This document shows, piece by piece, positions 1-5,653 of a stretch of DNA of 15,999 nucleotides. The position numbers and the translations under genes are program-made. Source of the stretch: CAMDBL01 sp964498125 (lineage in GTDB: Bacteria > Pseudomonadota > Alphaproteobacteria > Rhizobiales > Hyphomicrobiaceae); contig CAZCGE010000117.1 of the NCBI GenBank assembly GCA_964498125.1, positions 1 through 15,999 on the forward strand. The letters are read 5' to 3'. The stretch's first letter is position 1; every line of letters begins with the position of its first letter. The notes under the pieces are model-generated. The model saw only the letters and a program-made list of their open reading frames with translations. It was not told the DNA's origin and searched no databases.

Positions 1-230
1 ATGGCCTTCATAATCTCGAATGCCCGAGGTAGGCTCTTGATCGTCGCCCTGTGCGACATGGGGGTGCTCCATTGCTTGGACCTAGACAATCCAAGGGAGT
101 ACCCCCTTCCGTGACTGACACAATCTTCCATACGTTACCCCCACTCCCGCACCCTTGACATGGCGCAAGGACGAGCAGCAACTGTTGCGGCGTAGTGACC
201 TGATGCTCTCACATACGCGGAGGACAGGCG
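1..230. other. Left-edge non-coding stretch
   Basis: No convincing gene is seen here. An ATG at position 1 opens a 37-codon frame ending at a TGA near 114, but nothing upstream is visible and the peptide resembles no family I recognise; it could equally be part of a gene cut by the window edge. The stretch contains a strong stem-loop at 61-105 (listed separately) and a TTGACA hexamer at 155-160 without a good -10 partner at the usual spacing. Confidence 0.5.
61..105. repeat. Two-part stem-loop near left edge
   Basis: The outer arms GGGGTGCTCC (61-70) and GGAGTACCCC (96-105) pair along ten positions with one wobble. After a 4-nt bulge (71-74) the inner arms CTTGGA (75-80) and TCCAAG (90-95) pair perfectly around a 9-nt loop. 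No T run follows on either strand, so a classical intrinsic terminator is not supported. It may be an attenuator, a protein-binding palindrome or the end of a small mobile repeat. The structure is seen directly; its role is unknown. Confidence 0.5.
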
Positions 231-671
231 ATGACCATTCCCGCGACCATCGCGCATGTCGTGCAGCAGTTGCAGGTATGGCTGAAGGAACTGCGCGACG
301 CGGGCGATCTGGCGGACGAGCAGGAGGCCTACGTTGTATTGCGCGGCGTTCTCCATCAGCTGCGTGACCGGTTGTCGCCGCAGGAGGCGATCGATCTGGG
401 GGCGCAGCTGCCGTTGATCGTGCGCGGCGTCTACTACGAAGGTTGGACGCCATCGCAGCCGCCTGAGAAGATCCGCACGCAGCACGATTTTTTCGAGCAG
501 CTGGCTGAACGGCTCAGCCCGCACCCGATCGATGTCGAGCGGGCGACGCGCGATGTGTTCTCGCTGTTGTCGCAGCACTGCGATCCCGGCGAGATCAAGG
601 ACGTGATCGCGCAATTGCCGTCCGGACTGAAGGCGCTCTGGCCCGCCCGTGCGCGACGCGCGGTGCTGTAG
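231..671 (+). CDS. DUF2267 domain protein
   Basis: This 146-residue soluble, mostly helical protein matches the DUF2267 family by overall pattern. It has an N-terminal helix with a QEAYVVLRGVLHQLRDRL segment, then SPQEAIDLGAQLPLIVRGVYYEGW, and in the second half a similar helical unit ending in a DVIAQLPSGLKALW block. The two halves look like an internal repeat, as is usual for the family. No catalytic residues are known for it; members often sit near stress or membrane-protein genes. The ATG at 231 is preceded by GGAGGA at 219-224 with a 6-nt spacer, so the start is well supported. It stands alone on the plus strand and converges with the Spy-like gene, with 48 bp between the stops. No signal peptide or membrane segment is seen. 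The molecular function is unknown. Confidence 0.85.
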   Translation: MTIPATIAHVVQQLQVWLKELRDAGDLADEQEAYVVLRGVLHQLRDRLSPQEAIDLGAQLPLIVRGVYYEGWTPSQPPEKIRTQHDFFEQLAERLSPHPIDVERATRDVFSLLSQHCDPGEIKDVIAQLPSGLKALWPARARRAVL

Positions 672-719
672 CTCAGCTTCGCTGGCGCATGCGGGGATCA
701 CGAGTTCAGGCTCCGATGC

Positions 720-1316
720 TCAGTGCTTGTGCTGGCCACGATCATGCTGGAACCCGGTATATCCGCGCAACTCCGCATACCGATGCCGCTGCTTGGGGGT
801 GAGCAGTGGCGTGATCTCGAGATGGGCTTGCAGGTGGGCGATGCGCAGCCCGGCCCGCAGCCGCTCGGCGGCCGCGATCCGATCCGCCAGCACGCTCTGC
901 GCGACACCAGCGCGAAACGCATCGTCGATGGCCCGCTCGGCCGCGACATACCGCGCCCCGACATCCATGGCCGTCGCCTTCATGCGCTCGAATGAGGCCT
1001 GGACCGCCTGCTGCTGACTGGGCGCCAGATTGAGTTCGCCCGCGAGTTCCAAAACGTGCATCGGCCCAGGATAGCCATTGAACTCGGCTGGCTTGGCCAG
1101 ACCCCAGCCGCGGCCAGCCAGCAAAGCGTCCACGTCCTCGGCGGACAGGCTGGTAATCGCCCGCGTCTCCTGTCCGGCGTACGGCGCTTGCGTCACTGCG
1201 CCCACCGCGTGCGAGCCGGCCTGGCTGCCCTTATGTTGAGGTGGCGAGGCAATCGCCGTGGCGACCAGGGCCGCGGTACACGCCAGGGCTAGCGCTAGAT
1301 TTGACGCAACATTCAT
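720..1316 (-). CDS. Spy/CpxP-like periplasmic LTXXQ protein
   Basis: This is a 198-residue predicted periplasmic protein. Residues 1-24 form a signal peptide with an alanine/leucine-rich core, probably cut near AIA-S. The mature part is helical and charged, with the family's LTXXQ motif at 172-176 (LTPKQ) and a degenerate copy at 97-101 (LAPSQ). Family members (Spy, CpxP, and metal-sensing relatives) bind unfolded envelope proteins or metals. The segment 46-95 (PYAGQ, LLAGRGWGLAKPAEFNGYPGP) is a conserved lead-in seen in a Spy-like subgroup from proteobacteria. The C-terminus is histidine-rich (HDRGQHKH), which may bind metal. The start ATG overlaps the cupin stop by 4 nt (ATGA), implying translational coupling. 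It is the last gene of the minus-strand accessory block. A chaperone or metal-stress role is inferred from the family only. Confidence 0.8.
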   Translation of the reverse strand: MNVASNLALALACTAALVATAIASPPQHKGSQAGSHAVGAVTQAPYAGQETRAITSLSAEDVDALLAGRGWGLAKPAEFNGYPGPMHVLELAGELNLAPSQQQAVQASFERMKATAMDVGARYVAAERAIDDAFRAGVAQSVLADRIAAAERLRAGLRIAHLQAHLEITPLLTPKQRHRYAELRGYTGFQHDRGQHKH

Positions 1317-1612
1317 TGGCGGGTCTCGTTTTTCAGTTCGATCTCGACGAAGGCGAACGGGAAGGCATTGGCGTTGATGACGTTGTGATGCACGCCAGCC
1401 TGGCGCGTGTAGGCTTGCCCGAGTTTCAGTTCGGCAAAGCTTTCAGTACCATCCGGCGCCACCAGCTTCAAACGCCCATCTCCGGAGGGCACCACGACGT
1501 AGTCCATCTCGTGCACATGAAAGCCGGTCTCGGCGCCGGGCGCAAAGCGCCACTCGGTGACGCGCACGCGCTCGTTGTCGATCTGAACGGTGGGGACGGC
1601 CTTGGTGGTCAT
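1313..1612 (-). CDS. Small cupin-domain protein
   Basis: This is a 99-residue single-domain cupin. Motif 1 lies around residues 30-45, with H32 and H34 in a GFHVHEMDYVVVPSG stretch. Motif 2 includes H75 and H76. The conserved double-stranded beta-helix pattern is clear, and length and layout match the small cupins that bind a metal or a small ligand. The substrate is unknown. The start ATG at 1612 overlaps the stop of the upstream antitoxin gene by 4 nt, and its own stop overlaps the Spy-like start, so the three are very likely co-translated. Truncated sequences resembling the first codons of this gene occur at the same place behind the other two antitoxin genes (2219-2274 and 2875-2930). The cupin therefore appears to have been part of the duplicated unit. 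Confidence 0.85.
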   Translation of the reverse strand: MTTKAVPTVQIDNERVRVTEWRFAPGAETGFHVHEMDYVVVPSGDGRLKLVAPDGTESFAELKLGQAYTRQAGVHHNVINANAFPFAFVEIELKNETRQ

Positions 1613-1974
1613 TTCGCGGGCACTATCTGCGTGACCTTCGCCATCTCGGGCTCACGCTCGATAACGCGCAGGTAGGCCAGCTCGGTGGGTGACGGCTCGG
1701 CCTCGTGCCGCTCCCAGGCGCGCAAGGTGTCGGGCGGGATGCCGTAAGTGGCGCAGAATGTCTCTTGGCCCATTCTTATCCTTTGACGAATGATCTTGGC
1801 CAGCGCCGGACGACGGAGTCGCGCGAGTTGGTCTGGTGTCAGGGGCTGGGCGTCCGGATCGGATAGCGCGGCAGCCGTGATCTCCTCGTCCGTCAAATTA
1901 TCAAGTCGCTCCCAATCGGCAGGTGTCATGCCATACCGGTCGCGTTTACTGCCCGAAGTAGGTTCTTTGCTCAT
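1609..1974 (-). CDS. HTH antitoxin of BrnT module (downstream copy)
   Basis: This 121-residue protein is the likely antitoxin and autoregulator for the BrnT toxin encoded just upstream. Residues 16-48 (MTPADWERLDNLTDEEITAA, then DPDAQP) resemble the N-terminus of BrnA antitoxins. The usual BrnA ribbon-helix-helix C-terminus is missing. Instead, residues about 60-107 form an XRE-like helix-turn-helix with the pattern IRQRIRMGQETFCATYGIPP and LRAWERHE. The gene overlaps the brnT 3' end by 29 nt, the usual toxin-first order for BrnT/BrnA. Its stop overlaps the cupin start. It aligns without gaps over about 110 residues with the two paralogues at 2271-2630 and 2927-3283. The antitoxin role is inferred from pairing and domain layout. 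Confidence 0.85.
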   Translation of the reverse strand: MSKEPTSGSKRDRYGMTPADWERLDNLTDEEITAAALSDPDAQPLTPDQLARLRRPALAKIIRQRIRMGQETFCATYGIPPDTLRAWERHEAEPSPTELAYLRVIEREPEMAKVTQIVPAK

Positions 1975-2218
1975 GTCTGTTTGCCGGCCGCGCCGTTATG
2001 ATGCGAATGCAATCGCCACGCTCTGTGTAGGTTATCACGATCAAGTGGTGTCCAAGCCTGCACACTCGGTTGAACCTTACTTCATGTGGATCGGGATCGT
2101 CCACCTCGGCATGATCAGGATCATCGAAGGCAGCCTGAGCTTGTTCGAACGTAATTCCATGCTTTCTGAAGTTGCTCGTTGCCTTGTCGTCGTCCCACTC
2201 GAAATCATCGTCCCGCAT
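1946..2218 (-). CDS. brnT: BrnT family toxin (downstream copy)
   Basis: This 90-residue protein has the BrnT ribonuclease-toxin pattern: N-terminal FEWDDDKATSNFRKHGITFE, then a DDPD segment, and a C-terminal ITYTERGDCIRIITARPAN strand pair. BrnT toxins cleave RNA and halt translation; the fold is RelE-like. The length equals the family's usual size. By eye 57 of 90 residues match the middle copy (2602-2874). The ATG at 2218 follows an AGGG seven bases upstream. The gene begins directly after the 56-bp cupin-like remnant at 2219-2274 and overlaps its antitoxin by 29 nt. No frameshift is seen. Activity is not provable from sequence, but the conserved K-H-G and T-E-R motifs are intact. Confidence 0.9.
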   Translation of the reverse strand: MRDDDFEWDDDKATSNFRKHGITFEQAQAAFDDPDHAEVDDPDPHEVRFNRVCRLGHHLIVITYTERGDCIRIITARPANRHEQRTYFGQ

Positions 2219-2274
2219 GGGATTACCCTGGTGCGCACGAACGCATATTCGATCCGCCCAGCTTTGACGGTCAT
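2219..2274 (-). pseudogene. Cupin 5' remnant behind middle antitoxin
   Basis: An ATG overlaps the stop of the middle antitoxin (ATGA), exactly as the intact cupin start does at 1612. The first codons read MTVKAGRIEYAFVRTRV, which compares with MTTKAVPTVQIDNERVRVT of the cupin if about three codons are missing. The frame then runs into brnT in a different phase, so no cupin fold can be made. The 56 bp match the copy at 2875-2930 at 47 positions with no gaps. The best explanation is a duplicated cupin gene deleted down to its first ~18 codons; a leader peptide that couples translation is the alternative. Confidence 0.45.
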
Positions 2275-2630
2275 GTCGCGGGCACCGCCAGTTTGGCCAG
2301 CTCCGGCTCGCGCTCGATGAGACGGAGGTAGGTCAGCTCGGCCGCCGTCGGCACCGCCTCGTGGCGCTCCCATGCGCGCAGGGCCTCCAGGGGAATGCCG
2401 TAGGTGTTGGCGAACGCCTCCTGGCCCATCCCGAGCCGCTGACGAATAACCTTCGACAAAGCTGGCCGCCGCGCCTTGGCTAGTCGCTCATCGGAGATCG
2501 GCTGCGCGTCGGGATCGGCCAGCGCAGCCGCCGTGATCTCGTCTTCGGTCAAGGAATTGAACCGATGCCAGTCCTCGGGCGTCATGCCGAACTGGTCGCG
2601 CTTACTGCTCGAAGTAGGCTCTTTGCTCAT
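2271..2630 (-). CDS. HTH antitoxin of BrnT module (middle copy)
   Basis: This 119-residue paralogue has the same two-part layout: a BrnA-like N-terminus (residues 16-48, MTPEDWHRFNSLTEDEITAA, DPDAQP) and an XRE-like HTH (about 60-107, with GMGQEAFANTYGIP and LRAWERHE). It overlaps the 3' end of the middle brnT by 29 nt and is followed through an ATGA overlap by the cupin remnant. It lacks the C-terminal TQIVPAK tail of the downstream copy and ends in LAVPAT. The HTH recognition region differs at several positions from the other two copies, so each antitoxin may prefer its own operator or toxin. The role is inferred from pairing. Confidence 0.85.
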   Translation of the reverse strand: MSKEPTSSSKRDQFGMTPEDWHRFNSLTEDEITAAALADPDAQPISDERLAKARRPALSKVIRQRLGMGQEAFANTYGIPLEALRAWERHEAVPTAAELTYLRLIEREPELAKLAVPAT

Positions 2631-2874
2631 TCTTTTTTGCCCGTCTGGCTGTGATGATGCGGGTGCGATTGCCGCGCTCAGTGTAGGTCACGGCTAGGAG
2701 TGCTTCACCAAACCTGCAGATACGATTATACCGTGCTTCATCGGGATCGGCATCGTCGAACTCTATCCAGTCCGGATCGTTGAACGCGGCTCGCGCTTGC
2801 TCGAACGAGACGCCGTGCTTGGCAATGTTGCGTTCCGCCTTCTCGTCGTCCCATTCGAATTTATCGTCCCGCAT
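2602..2874 (-). CDS. brnT: BrnT family toxin (middle copy)
   Basis: This 90-residue BrnT toxin begins MRDDKFEWDDEKAERNIAKHG and ends AVTYTERGNRTRIITARRAK plus a short tail. The frame is open for 64 more codons upstream, but the ATG at 2874 gives exactly the family length, aligns with the starts of the other two copies, and directly follows the cupin remnant; the upstream part is antitoxin sequence in another frame. Family ribonuclease-toxin residues (KHG and TER motifs, IITAR) are intact. It shares about 63 percent identity by eye with the downstream copy and has the same 29-nt overlap with its antitoxin. Confidence 0.9.
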   Translation of the reverse strand: MRDDKFEWDDEKAERNIAKHGVSFEQARAAFNDPDWIEFDDADPDEARYNRICRFGEALLAVTYTERGNRTRIITARRAKKNEQRAYFEQ

Positions 2875-2930
2875 GGGTTTACCCTGGTGCGCATGAACGC
2901 ATATTCCATCTGCCAGGCATTGGTGGTCAT
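2875..2930 (-). pseudogene. Cupin 5' remnant behind upstream antitoxin
   Basis: This is a 56-bp segment between antitoxin and brnT, the same length as 2219-2274. Its ATG overlaps the upstream antitoxin stop. The first five codons (MTTNA) differ from the cupin's first five (MTTKA) at one base of fifteen. It continues WQMEYAFMRTRVNP, which parallels QIDNERVR of the cupin. It then passes out of frame into the middle brnT. It is either a cupin remnant left by deletion after tandem duplication, or a conserved leader peptide; I favour the remnant because of position and codon match. Confidence 0.5.
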
Positions 2931-3283
2931 GTCGCCGGCAGCAACTTGGCCCGCTCGGGCTGGCGCTCGATGAGTTGGAGGTAGGCCAGCTCCACCGCCG
3001 TCGGCAGTATTTCGTGCCGCTCCCAGGCGCGCAAGGTGTCGGGCGGGATGCCGTAGTTTTCCGCAAAGCGCAGCCGCGTCATTCTGAGCTTGTTGCGGAC
3101 GACTTTCGAGAACGCAGGTGGGCGATAGGCAGCAATTTGCTCAGCTGAAATTGGCTGGGCATCTGGGTCAGCCAGCGCCGCCGCGGTGATTTCCTCGTCT
3201 GTCATGGCGTCGAGCCGCTTCCAGTCTTCCGGGGTCATCCCGTACCGGTCGCGCTCAACGGTCGAAGTAGAGTCTTTGGTCAT
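2927..3283 (-). CDS. HTH antitoxin of BrnT module (upstream copy)
   Basis: This 118-residue antitoxin paralogue has a BrnA-like N-terminus (residues 16-48, MTPEDWKRLDAMTDEEITAA, DPDAQP). Its XRE-like HTH (about 60-107) is the most diverged of the three copies: NKLRMTRLRFAENYGIPP replaces the GMGQE-type helix. That suggests a different DNA target or weaker cross-talk. It overlaps its brnT by 29 nt, and its stop overlaps the second cupin remnant. It is the first antitoxin downstream of the formate dehydrogenase gene, so it may be read through from that promoter as well as from its own. Confidence 0.85.
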   Translation of the reverse strand: MTKDSTSTVERDRYGMTPEDWKRLDAMTDEEITAAALADPDAQPISAEQIAAYRPPAFSKVVRNKLRMTRLRFAENYGIPPDTLRAWERHEILPTAVELAYLQLIERQPERAKLLPAT

Positions 3284-3527
3284 GTCTGTTTGCCAGTCGG
3301 GCCGATATGATGCGAACGCGATAATCCCGTTCCGTATAGTTTACCACGTAGAGCCGGCCTTCGTGCATACAGATGCGATTGTACCGGTCTTCGTCGGGGT
3401 CAGCGTCATCGATGTCGATCCAGTTTGGATCTTCGTAGGCCGAGCGCGCCGCTTCGAATGTAACTCCATGCTTGGCGAAGTTGCTCGCCGCCTTGTCGTC
3501 GTCCCATTCAAACCATTCGTCCTGCAT
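3255..3527 (-). CDS. brnT: BrnT family toxin (upstream copy)
   Basis: This is a 90-residue BrnT toxin, starting MQDEWFEWDDDKAASNFAKHG and ending VVNYTERDYRVRIISARLAN plus a short tail. The frame remains open 38 codons further upstream, into the dehydrogenase gene, but the ATG at 3527 gives the family length and aligns with both paralogues. Only 31 bp separate it from the dehydrogenase stop at 3559, so it could be co-transcribed with that gene. Its upstream region lacks the cupin-like remnant and has an unrelated GC-rich ribosome-binding area, which marks the upstream edge of the repeated array. Confidence 0.9.
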   Translation of the reverse strand: MQDEWFEWDDDKAASNFAKHGVTFEAARSAYEDPNWIDIDDADPDEDRYNRICMHEGRLYVVNYTERDYRVRIISARLANRHDQRLYFDR

Positions 3528-3558
3528 CGTCGCCCCGCCCCGCCAGAGCCGGCAACAC

Positions 3559-5268
3559 TTACCGCAAATCCTCCGGGAAATACTTGAACACGGAGCGCAG
3601 CGGATTGGGCGCGGCCTGGCCGAGGCCGCAGATCGAGGCATCGGCCATCACCTGGGCGAGGTCAGCGAGCACCTTCTCGTCCCAGACGCCGCCAGCCATC
3701 AGCTTGACGGCTTTCTCGGTGCCATTGCGGCAGGGCGTGCACTGACCGCAGCTCTCGTCCTCGAAGAATTTCATGAGATTGAGGGCCACCGCCTTCATGT
3801 CGTCCGTGTTGGAGAGGATGACGACGGCATGGCTGCCGACGAAGGCGCCGTGCTTCTCGAGCTGCCCGAAATCCAGAGGGATATCCGCCATATAGGCCGG
3901 CAGGATACCGCCGGAGGCGCCGCCTGGCAGGTAGCCCTTGAAGTGGTGACCATCAGCCATTCCGCCACACAGCTCGATCAGTTCGCGCGCCGTGGTGCCG
4001 GCGGCGGTCAGCACCACACCGGGCTTTCTCACGCGGCCAGAGACGGAATAGCTGCGCAGACCCTTGGCGCCGTTCTTGCCCTGGCCGGCGAACCAGGCCG
4101 CGCCCTTGGCCAGGATTTGCGGGATCCAGTAGAGAGTTTCGACGTTGTTGACGAGCGTCGGCCGATTGAAAATACCGACCTGGGCGACGTAGGGCGGCCG
4201 ATGCCGCGGCAGCCCGCGCTTGCCCTCGATCGACTCGATCATCGCCGACTCTTCGCCACAGATATAGGCGCCTGCGCCCCGCCTGAGCGTGACTTTCGTG
4301 TGCGCGCCGAGACCCGCGTCGCTCAGCTTGGCGATCTCACGCTTCAGGATCGCGATGACCGCCGGATATTCGTCGCGCATGTAGATGAAAACCTCCTCGG
4401 CCTCCACCGCCCAAGCAGCGATCAGCATACCTTCGAGAAAAGGGTGCGGCGCGGTCTCCAGATAGTGACGATCCTTGAAGGTGCCGGGCTCGCCTTCATC
4501 GCCATTGACGGCCATCAGGCGCGGGCCTTTCTCGGCGCGCACCAGGCCCCACTTGCGCCCGGTCGGAAATCCGGCGCCGCCGAGGCCGCGCAATCCGCCA
4601 TCCGACAAGGTCGCGATCACGTCCTCGACCGTGCGCTTGCCGTCCAGGCAGGCGCGCAGCATCGCGTAGCCGCCTTCAGCCAAGTAGCCCGCCAGGTCCT
4701 GATAAGCAGGCAACTCGGGCTCGGTATGGCCGGCAACAGCCAGCGCCTTGACCTTGGCCACCGTGGCATGATCGACGTGGGCATGCCCGATCTCGACGGC
4801 CGGCGCGGTGTGGCAGGAGCCGATGCACGGCGCGCGCACCACACGCACATCCTGCATGCGCTCGTTTTCCAGCGCTGCCATCAGCGCTTCGGACCCCGCC
4901 AGCATGCACGACAGACTGTCGCAGACACGGATGGTGACCTTGGCCGGCAGAGGCTCGCCATCCTGGACGACGTCGAAGTGAGCGTAGAACGTCGCCACCT
5001 CGTAAACCTCGGCCATGGGCAGGCGCATCAATTCGGCGAGCCCCTGCAGGTGGCCCGCGGAAAGTCCGCCCTCGGCATCCTGGATCAGGTGCAGATATTC
5101 GATCAGCAGCGCCCGCTCGTAGGGGCCAGGCCCGATCAAGGAACGAACGGCATCGACTTCGGCCTGGCGCAATACGCGGCCCTTGGGAAACAGCGGCGCG
5201 GAGCGCCGGCCGGCTCCCGGGTGGTTGGCGCGACCGCCGTTTCTCCCGCCCTTCAACCCTGCACTCAT
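3559..5268 (-). CDS. NAD-dependent formate dehydrogenase beta subunit (NuoE-NuoF fusion)
   Basis: This 569-residue diaphorase subunit passes electrons from formate oxidation to NAD+. Residues about 30-180 are a NuoE/FdsG-like domain with a helical part and a complete thioredoxin-like [2Fe-2S] set, C116, C121, C148 and C152. Residues about 200-569 are NuoF/FdsB-like: the FMN glycine-rich loop GLRGLGGAGFPTGRKW (225-240), NGDEGEPGTFKDR (255-267), the NADH-site GAGAYICGEE (331-340), and a [4Fe-4S] set C507, C510, C513 plus C547. Fused beta subunits of about this length are known, for example the two-subunit tungsten FDH1 of Methylobacterium/Methylorubrum. The ATG at 5268 follows AGGA by 8 nt. No catalytic molybdenum/tungsten subunit is adjacent; BrnT modules follow instead. 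The oxalate genes nearby, which produce formate, support a formate rather than hydrogenase or complex I role, but HoxF-like use cannot be fully excluded. Confidence 0.85.
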   Translation of the reverse strand: MSAGLKGGRNGGRANHPGAGRRSAPLFPKGRVLRQAEVDAVRSLIGPGPYERALLIEYLHLIQDAEGGLSAGHLQGLAELMRLPMAEVYEVATFYAHFDVVQDGEPLPAKVTIRVCDSLSCMLAGSEALMAALENERMQDVRVVRAPCIGSCHTAPAVEIGHAHVDHATVAKVKALAVAGHTEPELPAYQDLAGYLAEGGYAMLRACLDGKRTVEDVIATLSDGGLRGLGGAGFPTGRKWGLVRAEKGPRLMAVNGDEGEPGTFKDRHYLETAPHPFLEGMLIAAWAVEAEEVFIYMRDEYPAVIAILKREIAKLSDAGLGAHTKVTLRRGAGAYICGEESAMIESIEGKRGLPRHRPPYVAQVGIFNRPTLVNNVETLYWIPQILAKGAAWFAGQGKNGAKGLRSYSVSGRVRKPGVVLTAAGTTARELIELCGGMADGHHFKGYLPGGASGGILPAYMADIPLDFGQLEKHGAFVGSHAVVILSNTDDMKAVALNLMKFFEDESCGQCTPCRNGTEKAVKLMAGGVWDEKVLADLAQVMADASICGLGQAAPNPLRSVFKYFPEDLR

Positions 5269-5653
5269 CGACTTGGTCCTACCCCAGGTGCGCCGCCCAG
5301 GCTGCTGCGAACATTGCTGTGATCAATTAGACTTTCTGGCATGCAGGATTCAATATACCAAGGCATGCAGGGTGTCGAGAAAGGCTGCGGATCGACGGAT
5401 AGGCATGCCAAAGCGGCGTGTTCGCGCAACCGATCTCATTAACACCTGCCTACCGCTGGCAACAAATCGTGCCGTAGCCCGGCGGCACGTCGTCCACCGC
5501 GCTGGCGCCGGCATGGCTCATTTTATGTCTCGTGCCGTCGCTTTGGGTGTTCCCCTGGTCATCTGCCATTTGCTAAGGAAGTACGCATGTGGCCTGCCGT
5601 GATGCAATCGCTTGCACCGCGTACGGGGATTTGACTGCCTTGGAGAGAGAAAC
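5269..5653. other. Divergent intergenic region, formate dehydrogenase / terC
   Basis: This 385-bp spacer lies between divergent genes and should carry promoters for both. Nearest the dehydrogenase are three GGCATGC elements (5338-5347, 5362-5371, 5402-5409) with a TATACCA at 5354-5360 between the first two. A 7-bp stem-loop, CGTGCCG (5468-5474) with CGGCACG (5483-5489), lies mid-region and has no T run. A plus-strand open frame across much of the region lacks a family resemblance and begins inside the dehydrogenase gene. I see no riboswitch core upstream of terC. Confidence 0.5.
5338..5409. promoter_or_regulatory. GGCATGC repeat cluster upstream of formate dehydrogenase
   Basis: GGCATGCAGG occurs at 5338-5347 and again at 5362-5371, 24 bp apart, on the same face of the helix to within about a quarter turn. 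The 8-bp palindrome GGCATGCC follows at 5402-5409. The cluster is 70-140 bp upstream of the dehydrogenase ATG at 5268. Between the first two repeats is TATACCA (5354-5360), which is also found in the tctA/gntR spacer. The arrangement suggests activator or repressor sites for formate dehydrogenase expression. The repeats are seen directly; binding is inference. Confidence 0.35.

Noticed and set aside
135..701. 188-codon minus-strand open frame opposite the DUF2267 gene
   Set aside because: The plus-strand gene has a GGAGGA ribosome-binding site and a family match; the opposite frame has neither.
672..719. Terminator between the convergent DUF2267 and Spy-like genes
   Set aside because: Only a 4-bp stem (CAGC with GCTG) and no T run are present, which is too weak to call.
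3472..5322. 616-codon plus-strand open frame
   Set aside because: It lies antisense to the formate dehydrogenase gene, whose protein has every expected cofactor motif. The opposite frame stays open because of GC-rich codon bias and its translation resembles no family.
5183..5602. 139-codon plus-strand open frame before terC
   Set aside because: It begins antisense inside the formate dehydrogenase gene, has no recognisable domain and covers the probable divergent promoter region.
5410..5653. Possible yybP-ykoY manganese riboswitch upstream of the TerC gene
   Set aside because: This riboswitch class often precedes TerC-family genes, but I could not find its conserved core here; only a plain 7-bp hairpin is present.
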